A stretch of 64,000 nucleotides of DNA from Nonomuraea turcica (GTDB taxonomy: Bacteria > Actinomycetota > Actinomycetes > Streptosporangiales > Streptosporangiaceae), in the NCBI RefSeq assembly GCF_030718205.1, contig NZ_JAUZQF010000012.1, forward strand, positions 248,001 through 312,000, given 5' to 3'. The notes beneath the pieces were generated by a model. The model was given only the letters and a program-made list of their open reading frames with translations. It had not been told where the DNA came from and did no database searches. Below are positions 37,495-45,765 of the stretch, piece by piece. A program made the translations under genes and the position numbers. How positions within the stretch are numbered: position 1 is the stretch's first letter; each line of letters starts with the position of its first letter.

Positions 37495-37857
37495 ATGCCG
37501 GTGGGTTCCGCTGTCAGGGATCGTTGTAGGACATTGCTCGGGGATCAAGGGGAGATCCAGTACGTCTTCCCGGCTTTAGCCTCAAGTGCGGCGGGCACGG
37601 GGCATTTCCTGATCGTGGTCACGGACGCGTCCATAGCGGTGCTGGCCACCAGAACGCTCAAGAGCGACCGGCCGGTGTCGGTGTTCGCGGAGTACCCCCG
37701 GCACACCAGGCTGGGTCCCATCCTGCCTGGGCCGATCATCGAGCTGGGCTCGGTGGCGTTCGAGTTCGACGAGGAGTACGCGGCGGTGGTCTCGGCCGCC
37801 GACGCGGAGGTCTTCGCCCCGGAGACCCTGCCTCCCGATCCTCTCCCCGACCTGTGA
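37495..37857 (+). CDS. Small conserved protein of unknown function, possible PH-like fold
   Basis: 120 residues, no signal or membrane segment. I do not recognise the family. Predicted strands such as GHFLIVVTDASIAVLATR and GSVAFEFDEEYAAVVSAAD resemble small bacterial PH-like domains that report how a lipid or protein is presented, but this is only a pattern impression. The C-terminus is Pro/acidic. ATG 37495 has GGAAGGGGG upstream, so it looks genuinely translated. Located between coaBC and metK. Confidence 0.7.
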   Translation: MPVGSAVRDRCRTLLGDQGEIQYVFPALASSAAGTGHFLIVVTDASIAVLATRTLKSDRPVSVFAEYPRHTRLGPILPGPIIELGSVAFEFDEEYAAVVSAADAEVFAPETLPPDPLPDL

Positions 37858-37900
37858 TCGGGGAGAGAGGTAGTGTCGGTTTCACGACTCGGCACCGGGT

Positions 37901-37924
37901 AGGGCTAGACTTCGGCGAAGCCCT
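37901..37924. terminator. Hairpin between the small hypothetical gene and metK
   Basis: AGGGCT (37901-37906) pairs with AGCCCT (37919-37924); an alternative CTTCG/CGAAG stem sits inside. Could end the upstream transcript or overlap a metK promoter (TAGACT at 37906). Confidence 0.4.
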
Positions 37925-37987
37925 GGCATGTGTCTCTGTGTCCGGGCCTTGAATTCGTCAGCAGCCGCTGCATGAGGAGCCACTGAG

Positions 37988-39175
37988 TTGTCACGTCGCC
38001 TGTTCACCTCCGAGTCGGTCACTGAGGGCCACCCGGACAAGATCGCCGACCAGATCAGTGACGCGATTCTCGACGCCATGCTCAAGGATGACCCCAAGAG
38101 CCGGGTCGCCGTCGAGACGATGATCACTACCGGCCAGGTTCACGTCGCAGGCGAGGTCACGACCGAGACCTACGTCGACATCCCCGGCGTCATCCGGGAA
38201 AAGATCCTGGAGATCGGCTACGACGCCTCCTACAAGGGCTTCGACGGCGCCTCGTGCGGCGTGTCGGTGTCCATCGGCGCCCAGTCGCCGGACATCGCCC
38301 AGGGCGTCGACGACGCCTACGAGCACCGCGTGGACGGCGATATCGACGAGCTCGACCGGCAGGGCGCGGGCGACCAGGGCCTGATGTTCGGCTACGCCTG
38401 CCGCGAGACCCCCGAGCTCATGCCGCTGCCGATCACGCTCGCCCACCGGCTTGCGCAGCGGCTGTCGCAGGTGCGCAAGTCCGGCACGGTGCCTTACCTG
38501 CGTCCGGACGGCAAGACGCAGGTCACGATCGAATACGACGGTGACCTGCCGGTGCGCCTGGACACCGTGGTCGTCTCGACGCAGCACGCGGCGGAGATCG
38601 ACCTGAAGGAGATGCTGACGCCGGACATCAAGGAGCACGTGGTCGATCCGGTGCTCGCGGACCTCGACCTCGAGACCGATGGCTATCGGTTGCTGGTCAA
38701 CCCGACCGGCCGCTTCGAGATCGGCGGGCCGATGGGTGACGCGGGACTGACCGGCCGCAAGATCATCATCGACACCTATGGCGGCATGGCCAGGCATGGT
38801 GGCGGTGCCTTCTCCGGCAAGGACCCGTCCAAGGTGGACCGTTCGGCGGCGTACGCGATGCGCTGGGTCGCCAAGAACGTCGTGGCCGCCGGCCTGGCCG
38901 ACCGGTGTGAGGTGCAGGTGGCGTACGCGATCGGCAAGGCTCAGCCGGTCGGCCTGTTCGTGGAGTGCTTCGGCACCGAGAAGCTGGCGGTGGAGAAGAT
39001 CCAGGCCGCCGTGCTGCAGGTGTTCGACCTGCGGCCGGCCGCGATCATCCGGGACCTGGACCTGCTGCGGCCGATCTACTCCGAGACCGCCGCCTACGGG
39101 CACTTCGGCCGTGAGGGCTTCTCCTGGGAGTCCACCGATCGTGCAGAGGCCCTGCGGACCGCCGCCGGCCTCTGA
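37988..39175 (+). CDS. metK: S-adenosylmethionine synthetase
   Basis: Makes SAM from methionine and ATP. 395 residues: FTSESVTEGHPDKIADQISD, GEVTTETYVDIPG, QGAGDQGLMFGYAC, FEIGGPMGDAGLTGRKIIID (ATP and Mg sites) and GGGAFSGKDPSKVDRSAAY. TTG 37988 has GAGGAG 8 nt upstream and no better start precedes the conserved block. I see no SAM riboswitch in the 130-bp leader. Confidence 0.97.
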   Translation: MSRRLFTSESVTEGHPDKIADQISDAILDAMLKDDPKSRVAVETMITTGQVHVAGEVTTETYVDIPGVIREKILEIGYDASYKGFDGASCGVSVSIGAQSPDIAQGVDDAYEHRVDGDIDELDRQGAGDQGLMFGYACRETPELMPLPITLAHRLAQRLSQVRKSGTVPYLRPDGKTQVTIEYDGDLPVRLDTVVVSTQHAAEIDLKEMLTPDIKEHVVDPVLADLDLETDGYRLLVNPTGRFEIGGPMGDAGLTGRKIIIDTYGGMARHGGGAFSGKDPSKVDRSAAYAMRWVAKNVVAAGLADRCEVQVAYAIGKAQPVGLFVECFGTEKLAVEKIQAAVLQVFDLRPAAIIRDLDLLRPIYSETAAYGHFGREGFSWESTDRAEALRTAAGL

Positions 39176-39198
39176 CAACCTCGCTTCCGCCTGTCGCC

Positions 39199-39233
39199 CA
39201 GAGGCGTCGCCTTCGCATGATGGGACGCCTCTG
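39199..39233 (+). terminator. metK terminator
   Basis: CAGAGGCGTC (39199-39208) pairs perfectly with GACGCCTCTG (39224-39233), 10 bp, followed by AGCTTTG; 24 bp after the stop. Confidence 0.7.
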
Positions 39234-39403
39234 AGCTTTGCCGGTCTGACTGCGGGTCGGCCGGCCCGTTCGGCGGTGTCCCGGGGCTTGTGGGTGCTTG
39301 GGATATACCGCTGCGGCAGCCGGTTGCCGGGGTTTTCCGGGACCTCCCGACATCGATGCGGCGCGGCTTCGTGCTGTGCGGCTCGGGGCGAACGTCCGGC
39401 GAC

Positions 39404-39490
39404 GGCCAGGTGATCGGCGAGGGTGGCCGGTTCGTAACGGCCGGGTGGTCGGCGAGTGGCCGGTTCCTGGTGGCCAGATGGTCGGCGAGG
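39404..39490. repeat. 33-35-bp tandem repeat, about 2.6 units
   Basis: Units starting at 39404, 39439 and 39472 share a GGCCNGNTGNTCGGCGAG core followed by TGGCCGGTTC in the first two. Imperfect head-to-tail copies in non-coding DNA. Confidence 0.75.
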
Positions 39491-39558
39491 GCTAGGTGGG
39501 CGGGGCGGTGTGGGGTGCCCGGGCGCGAAGTCCGGGCGTTGCGGGTGGTGGCGTCTGG

Positions 39559-39564
39559 TAGACG
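39559..39564 (+). promoter_or_regulatory. Candidate -10 (TAGACG) of priA, leaderless
   Basis: TAGACG ends 6 nt before GTG 39571 and no Shine-Dalgarno is present. Confidence 0.4.
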
Positions 39565-39570
39565 TTAGTC

Positions 39571-42282
39571 GTGACCGACTCCGACGACGCCCTTCTGCCG
39601 CTCGACGCCGTGCGGCCCCCAGCGTCGTCGAAGGACACCAAGGGCGCCGTCGTCCCCGCTCCCGAGCGGCCGGTGGCCAGGGTGGCCGTGGACAACCCCC
39701 TGCCGCACCTCGACCGCCCCTTCGACTACCTGATCCCCGCCTCCATGCACGAGACGGCCCAGCCGGGCGTTCGGGTGCGGGTACGGTTCGCGGGCAAGCT
39801 GGCCGACGGGTTCCTGCTGGAGCGGATCGAGGAAAGCGAGCATGAGGGCCGGCTGACGCCGCTCGAACGCGTGGTCTCCCCGGAGCGGGTGCTGACGCCG
39901 GAGATCGCCGGGCTGGCCAGAGCGGTCGCCGACCGGTACGCAGGCACCCTCGTCGACGTGCTGCGGCTCGCCATCCCGCCGCGCCATGCCAGGGCCGAGG
40001 GCGAGACGCCCAAGCCGGACGCGCGGGCCGCCTCGGAGGTCCCGGAGGACGCCGCCCCCCGGCCGGCCGCGCCGACGCAGGGCGGGAGCGCCTGGGATGC
40101 GTACCCGAGCGGCCCTTCGTTCCTGGACGCTCTCCACAAGGGGCGCGCGCCCCGGGCCGTGTGGTCCGCCCTGCCCGGCGCCACGGGGTGGGCCGGCGCG
40201 ATGGCCGAGGCGGTGCGGGCGACGCTGGACGGCGGCAGGGGAGCCGTCGTCGTCGTCCCCGACGGCAAGGACGTGGCGCTGGCCGACGGCGAGTTCGCGC
40301 GGGTGCTCGGCCCCGGCAGCCATGTGGCGCTCACCGCCGACCTAGGTCCCGCCGAGCGCTACAGGCGGTGGCTGAAGGTGCTGAGGGGCGAGGTACGCGC
40401 GGTCGTCGGCACCCGCGCCGCGATGTTCGCCCCCGTCGCCGAGCTCGGCCTGGTGGTCATCTGGGACGACGGCGACGACCTGCACGCCGAGCGCCTGGCC
40501 CCCTACCCGCACGCCCGGGAGGTCCTCGGCCTCAGAGCGCACAGGACCGGCGCGGCGATGCTGATCGGCGGATACGCCCGCACGGCCGAGGCCACGCAGC
40601 TCATCGCCAGTCGCTGGGCCAGGCCCATCGTGGCGGCCCGCACGACGATCAGGAGCCTCGCCCCACGAGTGCGGCCCGCGGGAGAGGACGCCGAGCTCGC
40701 CAAGGACCAGGCCGCCCGCCTGGCCAGGCTGCCCAGCCTCGCGTGGCGGGCCCTGCGCCAGGGGCTGGAGAGCGGGCCCGTCCTGGTCCAGGTCCCGAGA
40801 CGCGGTTATCTGCCCGCCCTCGCCTGCCGCCACTGCCGCGCCCCCGCTCGCTGCACCCTTCCGCCCACCCGCATGGCCCCGGGCCTCTTGGCGGCGGCCG
40901 TCCCGCTCGGCGGCAGCGCCGGCGCGGGCTCCCCGACGTCGCTCCCGCTGGTCGGGCCCCCGGGCGGTCTTACGCTGGACGTTCCCCTGGCGCTGCAGGT
41001 GAATCCCGCTCCCGCAGGAGGCCGGGGCGGCCAGGAGCCGTCGCGCCTTCCACCCGCGCAGGCGCCCCAAGGAGGGCCGGGCGCCCGGCCCCCGGCAGGG
41101 CCGGGCGGTCCGGAGTCCCGAGGACGGCTGGGCGGCTCAGGGACCCCGGGAAGGCCGGACGAGCCGGCGGCCCCCCGAGGGCTGGACGGCCCGGCGTCCC
41201 AGGGCGGCCCCGATGCACCGGCGGCTCCGGGAGGGCCGGGAGGTTCGGCGTTCCGGGAAGGGGCGGGTGGACCGGCGGCTGCGGGAGGTCCGGTGTCCCG
41301 GGAAGGGGCGGGTGGTCCGATGCACCTGGGCGGGGCCGGTGGGGCGGCGTCCCTGGGAGAGGCGGGCGCGCCGGAGTCCCTAGGCGGGTCGGGCGCGGCG
41401 AGGCCGCTGGGTGGCGGCTCGGCGTCCATAGGGCCGTTGGGCGAGGGCGTGGCGTTCATGGGGTCGTTGGGCGAGAGCCTGGCGTCCATGGGAGGGCATG
41501 CCGAGCCGGCGGCGTTCTGTCACGGGCCGCTCGCGCTGAGAGGCGGCCACGCAGCCCCCTACTGCCGTTGGTGCGGGCGCGTGGACGCCGACTGGCGGTG
41601 CCCCTCCTGCGGCAGCCCGCGCCTGCGCGCCGTGGTCGTCGGCGCCCGGCGCACGGCCGAGGAGCTGGGCAGGGCCTTCCCCTCGGTCCAGGTGCGCACG
41701 TCCGGCCGCGACGGCGTGCTGGCCTCCGTGCCAGCCACCAGAGCCCTGGTCGTCGCCACGCCCGGCGCCGAACCCGTGGCAGAAGGCGGCTACGCGGCCG
41801 CCGTGCTGCTCGATGGGTGGGCCCTGCTGGGCCGGGCCGACCTGCGGGCCGGCGAGGAGGCCGTGCGCCGCTGGATGAACGCCGCCGCGCTCCTGCGCCC
41901 CGCCGCCGAACTGGTGGTGCTGGCGGACGCCGCACTGCCCGCCGTACAGGCCCTGCTGCGATGGGACCCCGTCACCCACGCCGAGCGCGAGCTGGCCGAC
42001 CGCGTCGAGCTGGGCTTCCCGCCCGCGGTCAGGATGGCGACGCTCACCGGCGCGGCGAGCGCGGTCAGGCAGATGCTCGACGAGGTACGCCTCCCGGCCG
42101 ACGCGCAGGTGCTCGGCCCCGTCCCCGTCGACGACGCCGGCCAGGAACGCGCCATGATCCGCGTGCGCAGGAACGGCGGCGCCGCGCTGGCCGCCGCGCT
42201 GAAAGGGGCCAGCGGAGTACGCGCGGCGCGCAAAACACCAGATGTCGTGAGGGTGAGTGTCGACCCCCTCGACCTGATTTAA
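39571..42282 (+). CDS. priA: PriA-like primosomal protein N', ATPase-dead, with large insertion
   Basis: 903 residues. N-terminal DNA-binding domain (VAVDNPLPHLDRPFDYLIP) and helicase core are recognisable, but Walker A is degenerate (GATGWAGAMAEAV in place of G-x4-GKT) and Walker B reads VVIWDDGDDLH, as in other actinobacterial PriA homologues, so helicase action is unlikely. The zinc module is CRHCRAPARC, then CHGPLAL, CRWCG and CPSCG, but about 220 Gly/Ala/Pro-rich residues (about 430-649, DNA 40860-41517) separate the first cysteine group from the rest. GTG 39571 looks leaderless. Probably a replication-restart scaffold. Confidence 0.93.
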   Translation: MTDSDDALLPLDAVRPPASSKDTKGAVVPAPERPVARVAVDNPLPHLDRPFDYLIPASMHETAQPGVRVRVRFAGKLADGFLLERIEESEHEGRLTPLERVVSPERVLTPEIAGLARAVADRYAGTLVDVLRLAIPPRHARAEGETPKPDARAASEVPEDAAPRPAAPTQGGSAWDAYPSGPSFLDALHKGRAPRAVWSALPGATGWAGAMAEAVRATLDGGRGAVVVVPDGKDVALADGEFARVLGPGSHVALTADLGPAERYRRWLKVLRGEVRAVVGTRAAMFAPVAELGLVVIWDDGDDLHAERLAPYPHAREVLGLRAHRTGAAMLIGGYARTAEATQLIASRWARPIVAARTTIRSLAPRVRPAGEDAELAKDQAARLARLPSLAWRALRQGLESGPVLVQVPRRGYLPALACRHCRAPARCTLPPTRMAPGLLAAAVPLGGSAGAGSPTSLPLVGPPGGLTLDVPLALQVNPAPAGGRGGQEPSRLPPAQAPQGGPGARPPAGPGGPESRGRLGGSGTPGRPDEPAAPRGLDGPASQGGPDAPAAPGGPGGSAFREGAGGPAAAGGPVSREGAGGPMHLGGAGGAASLGEAGAPESLGGSGAARPLGGGSASIGPLGEGVAFMGSLGESLASMGGHAEPAAFCHGPLALRGGHAAPYCRWCGRVDADWRCPSCGSPRLRAVVVGARRTAEELGRAFPSVQVRTSGRDGVLASVPATRALVVATPGAEPVAEGGYAAAVLLDGWALLGRADLRAGEEAVRRWMNAAALLRPAAELVVLADAALPAVQALLRWDPVTHAERELADRVELGFPPAVRMATLTGAASAVRQMLDEVRLPADAQVLGPVPVDDAGQERAMIRVRRNGGAALAAALKGASGVRAARKTPDVVRVSVDPLDLI
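40990..41500. repeat. Imperfect short repeats encoding the PriA insertion
   Basis: Degenerate GC-rich units coding GGP/GGA/GGS-type peptides recur, for example two close copies of CGGGAAGGGGCGGGTGG around 41265 and 41300. They suggest expansion by slippage in frame. Confidence 0.7.
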
Positions 42283-42319
42283 ACCATTTCCCCGATTCGC
42301 TCATCTGGAGACCAGCCGT

Positions 42320-42325
42320 TAGCGT
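42320..42325 (+). promoter_or_regulatory. Candidate -10 (TAGCGT), leaderless
   Basis: TAGCGT ends 6 nt before GTG 42332; no ribosome site. The spacing equals that of the paralogue downstream. Confidence 0.4.
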
Positions 42326-42331
42326 GCCCAT

Positions 42332-43810
42332 GTGTCGATCGAATGGGTGAACCAGGCCATCGACGATCTGCGTGCCTGGGGCCGCGCGCAGGATGTCGAG
42401 GTCGATGCGGACGAGGTCCGCCTGCTCTGCGACTACGCCAGCGACTACCTCAACGTCAACGAACTCGGCGATTTCACTCCGGAAACCTTCGACGAGCTGC
42501 TGCTATCCATCTACCCGCGCAAGGTCATCACGCCTCCGGAGAGCGCGTCGGAGACCATCGCCGCCGCCCGTACCCTCGTCGGCTACCTCAGCGAGGCAGG
42601 CACGGTGCCCGAGGAGCTCGCGGCACGGATGCGCGAGCGGCTCGACGACATCGAGCCGCGCATGTCCGAGGCGCTCGCCGACCCCGCCAACTTCGGCATG
42701 GCCAAGAGCCTGTTCAGCTCCATCGGCCCGGAGTCGCTCGAGCAGTCGATCGCCATCCCGTCCGGCGAGCTGCCCGACCTCGGCGGCGATCTGGACGCGC
42801 CCTGCGACTGCCCGGGCTGCGCGCCGCTGCCGCCTGCCAGGCTGGCCTCGCCGGAGGAGCTCCTCGCCGCCCTCAGGACCGTGCCAATGCTGCGGGAGCG
42901 GCCGCTGCCGCGCACCGGCGAGCCGCTGCGCGAATGGGCCGAGGCCGTCGCCCGCATCCTCGACCGCGACACGCGCGGCGCGATCACCGGCTCCACCGAG
43001 GTCGACGAGGGTCTCTACGATCTGTTCGACATGCTCTACCGGCTCCAGGTGCGCGTGCCCGTCACCGTGATCGGCGACTACCTCGACGAGATCGCCGGCG
43101 AAGGCGAGCTCGACCTGGCCGCCGTGCTCGACCGGCTGGCCTGGTGCGGCATGATCAAGGTCGCGGGCGACGAGACCGAGCTCACCCCGCTCGCCGTCTG
43201 GGCACTGCGCGAGCACTACCTGTCGCTCGGCCTGGACGCCCCCGAAGCCCCGGACCTCGCCGACGCCGACGCGCTCGCCCTCATCGAGAGTCTGCTCGAA
43301 GGCGTGCCCGCCGAGCTCGCCGAGGGCGACATCAGCCGCTGGCTGACCGGCAGGACGGCCGGCGAGGCCGCCGGCGAGCTGCTGGCCGCCGCCTCCGGCG
43401 CGCCCGCCGTGGCCCGCGGCATCGCGATCACCATCGTCGACCGGCTCGGCGCGGAAGCCGAGCCCCAGGTCCGCGACCATCTCGACGACCAGGAGCTGCG
43501 GCCGCACGTCATCCACTGGCTGGCCGCCCGCGGCCTGTCCGCCCCGCAGCTCACCCAGGAGGAGCTGCTCTGGGTCAGCGTCGACATGCTCGCCCTGGCC
43601 ATGCCGGCGGCCGAAGAGGACCCCGAGATCTTCGCCGAGAACATGGCCGCCTCCGGCCCGCCCGCCCATATGATCGAGGAGATGTGGCGGGTCGACCACC
43701 CCGACATCGTCGAGGTCCTGGAGCTGCTCGGACGCTCCATCCCCGACGGCACGGTCGCCAAGGCGGCACGCAAGGCCGCGTTCAAAGCCCGCTCCCGTGC
43801 CATCCGTTGA
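42332..43810 (+). CDS. Unknown protein, paralogue A of a tandem pair (helical, winged-helix-like and HEAT-like)
   Basis: 492 residues, no signal or membrane segment, strongly acidic. I do not recognise a named family. The N-terminal 80 residues (SIEWVNQAIDDLRAWG) are helical and unique to this copy. A CDCPGC motif near 160 could bind metal. A middle segment (AVLDRLAWCGMIKV then LTPLAVWALREHYL) reads like a winged helix. The C-terminal third has helical repeats (GAEAEPQVRDHLDDQELRPH) and ends HPDIVEVLELLGRS with KAARKAAFKARSR. The middle and C-terminal parts align with the next gene, so the two arose by duplication. Confidence 0.8.
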   Translation: MSIEWVNQAIDDLRAWGRAQDVEVDADEVRLLCDYASDYLNVNELGDFTPETFDELLLSIYPRKVITPPESASETIAAARTLVGYLSEAGTVPEELAARMRERLDDIEPRMSEALADPANFGMAKSLFSSIGPESLEQSIAIPSGELPDLGGDLDAPCDCPGCAPLPPARLASPEELLAALRTVPMLRERPLPRTGEPLREWAEAVARILDRDTRGAITGSTEVDEGLYDLFDMLYRLQVRVPVTVIGDYLDEIAGEGELDLAAVLDRLAWCGMIKVAGDETELTPLAVWALREHYLSLGLDAPEAPDLADADALALIESLLEGVPAELAEGDISRWLTGRTAGEAAGELLAAASGAPAVARGIAITIVDRLGAEAEPQVRDHLDDQELRPHVIHWLAARGLSAPQLTQEELLWVSVDMLALAMPAAEEDPEIFAENMAASGPPAHMIEEMWRVDHPDIVEVLELLGRSIPDGTVAKAARKAAFKARSRAIR

Positions 43811-43835
43811 GTACGCCCCTGTGACTCCTGTGCAG

Positions 43836-43841
43836 TAAGTT
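43836..43841 (+). promoter_or_regulatory. Candidate -10 (TAAGTT), leaderless
   Basis: TAAGTT ends 6 nt before GTG 43848, so paralogue B may have its own leaderless promoter in the 37-bp gap. Confidence 0.4.
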
Positions 43842-43847
43842 TCGTGA

Positions 43848-45185
43848 GTGGCCAACAACGTCTTCGACCTCTCCGAGCTGCGCAAGCTGATCGATGAGCA
43901 GGCCGCTGTGCCGCCACAGCCGGCCGAGGAGCCTACCGCGGGGGAGCACGAGGCGCTGACCTTTCCGCCGGTCCTGCTGGCCCCCGACGCCGAGCTGGCC
44001 GCGACGGTGCCCACGGTGCCGCTCGTGGCCGACGCCATCAGGCTCACCACATGGACGGGCGCCCGCGAGGTGAGCGCCGACGGGCATCTCCGCGAGGCCG
44101 ACGCGGCGGCCGCCGCCGACGAGCTCGCTCTGCCCGCCGTCCGGCTCAGGCTCGTCTGGATCGTCGCCGTCAACACCGGGCTGCTGCGGATCGCCGGCGG
44201 CCGGGCCTCCCGCGGGCCGCTGTCGACGCAGCTCACGGCCGAGGCGATGCTGGAGTTCTGGGACGGCGTCGTCATGGACGTGCTCGACCGCGCCGATGAG
44301 GGCCTGACCGGCTCGGCCGTGGTCGACGGCCACCTGGCCGAGATGCTCGCCACGATCTACTCCGTGCGCTCCGGCGTGGCCACCGCCAACCTCGCCAGGG
44401 GCATCCTGCAATCGCACGAGGTCGCCTGCGCGCCGGGGCCCGTCGAGATGCGCAGGATCGCCGCCGCGCTGCCCGCCGAGCTGCTGGAGGCGCTGTCGCT
44501 GCTGACCTACTGCGGCCTGGTCGAGCAGACCGCCGCGGGCCGCACCGCCCTCACCCCGCTCGGCGTCTGGGCCATCCGCCGCGATCTGCTGCGCGAAGGG
44601 CACGACGCGCCGACCACGGAGGAAGTGGAGGTGTTCGCCGACCTGTCGGCGGCCGAGCTGGTCGAGGCGCTCGTCAAGGGCTCGGCCACGCAGAGCGCCG
44701 TCGCCGGCTGGCTGGAGCGCCGCCCGCCGGAGTCCGCCGCCCGCGACCTGATCGAGATCGCCGCGTCCGGCACGGCCGGCCAGCGCGGCGCGGTCGGCGC
44801 GATCCTGGAGGAGCTGGGCCCGGAGGCCCAGGCGCCGGTCAGGCAGGCGCTCGACCACCCGATGACGCGCCGCTACGCCGCCTCCTGGCTGCACATCCGC
44901 GACCTGGAGGCGCCGCCGCTCAGCCCTGAGGATCACACGTGGATCGCGGTCGACTCCCTGGCCGCCCTCATGCACCTGTCCGGTCCCGTCGCGGGCCGGC
45001 TCGACCCGCCGGAGCCGGGGGAGGACCTGATCAAGCTCGTCGCCGCGATGCCGGGGGTCGGTCACCCCGACACGATCGCCGTGCTCGACATGCTGGCCGC
45101 CGCCCATGACGATCAGGCGGTTGTCAAGGCGGCCCGCAAAGCCGCGATGAAGGCCCGGTCGCTCGAGCACACTAAACTGGCCTGA
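43848..45185 (+). CDS. Unknown protein, paralogue B of a tandem pair
   Basis: 445 residues. It shares with paralogue A the winged-helix-like piece (LLTYCGLVEQ, LTPLGVWAIRRDLL), the helical repeat (LGPEAQAPVRQALDHPMTRR), the block EDHTWIAVDSLAALM and the ending HPDTIAVLDMLAAA with KAARKAAMKARS. The N-terminus differs (VFDLSELRKLIDEQ) and it lacks the CDCPGC motif. Layout resembles actinobacterial proteins seen beside or fused to pRiA4b ORF-3 domains, but no such domain is present here. Function unknown; position between priA and def is consistent with a core role. Confidence 0.8.
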   Translation: MANNVFDLSELRKLIDEQAAVPPQPAEEPTAGEHEALTFPPVLLAPDAELAATVPTVPLVADAIRLTTWTGAREVSADGHLREADAAAAADELALPAVRLRLVWIVAVNTGLLRIAGGRASRGPLSTQLTAEAMLEFWDGVVMDVLDRADEGLTGSAVVDGHLAEMLATIYSVRSGVATANLARGILQSHEVACAPGPVEMRRIAAALPAELLEALSLLTYCGLVEQTAAGRTALTPLGVWAIRRDLLREGHDAPTTEEVEVFADLSAAELVEALVKGSATQSAVAGWLERRPPESAARDLIEIAASGTAGQRGAVGAILEELGPEAQAPVRQALDHPMTRRYAASWLHIRDLEAPPLSPEDHTWIAVDSLAALMHLSGPVAGRLDPPEPGEDLIKLVAAMPGVGHPDTIAVLDMLAAAHDDQAVVKAARKAAMKARSLEHTKLA

Positions 45186-45212
45186 TCCACGTGCGAGAAA
45201 CGGAGTGACCCC

Positions 45213-45761
45213 TTGGCGATCCAGTCGATCCGGCTGTTCGGAGACCCGGTGCTGCGCACCCCGGCGGCCCCGGTCGTCGACTTCGACAAGGAGCTTCGCA
45301 AGCTGGTCAAAGACCTCACCGACACGATGATGGACGCGCCCGGCGCGGGCCTCGCGGCCCCGCAGATCGGCGTCGGCCTGCGGGTGTTCACCTACTACGT
45401 GGACGAGCAGCTCGGCCACCTGATCAACCCCGACCTCGACCTGTCGTCCGAGCTCGACGAGGAGGGCGAGGAAGGCTGCCTGTCCTTCCCCGGCCTGTCG
45501 TTCCCGACGCCGCGCGCGATCCGTGCCGTCGCCAAGGGCTTCGACATGCACGGGGAGCCCGTCGTGCTGGAGGGCACCGACCTCATGGCCCGCTGCTTCC
45601 AGCACGAGACCGACCACCTCGACGGCATCCTGTTCATCGACCGTATGGACCCCAAGCAGCGCAAGCTGGCCATGAAGGCGGTCCGGGAGGCCGAGTGGAG
45701 CGGCCTGTCCGCCCCCGTGGTCAAATACTCGCCGCACGCGACCGGCGGAAAGGCGCTCTGA
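45213..45761 (+). CDS. def: Peptide deformylase
   Basis: Removes the formyl group from nascent N-terminal Met. 182 residues with all three metal-site motifs: GAGLAAPQIG, EEGCLSFPG (Cys ligand) and QHETDHLDG (two His ligands and catalytic Glu). TTG 45213 follows GGAG; a -10-like TAAACT lies at 45173-45178. fmt starts 4 nt after its stop, pairing deformylase with formyltransferase as in most bacteria. Confidence 0.96.
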   Translation: MAIQSIRLFGDPVLRTPAAPVVDFDKELRKLVKDLTDTMMDAPGAGLAAPQIGVGLRVFTYYVDEQLGHLINPDLDLSSELDEEGEEGCLSFPGLSFPTPRAIRAVAKGFDMHGEPVVLEGTDLMARCFQHETDHLDGILFIDRMDPKQRKLAMKAVREAEWSGLSAPVVKYSPHATGGKAL

Positions 45762-45765
45762 GAGC

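Larger units (their letters stand above)
39176..39570. other. Intergenic region, metK to priA
   Basis: 395 bp with a terminator hairpin near metK, a 33-35-bp tandem repeat (39404-39490) and the putative leaderless priA promoter. No supported coding frame. Confidence 0.6.

Noticed and set aside
37858..37987. SAM riboswitch in front of metK
   Set aside because: Only a small hairpin; none of the conserved SAM aptamer blocks are present.
40806..41489. 227-residue minus frame opposite the PriA insertion
   Set aside because: Pro-rich mirror of the GGP-coding repeat; no start signal or motif.
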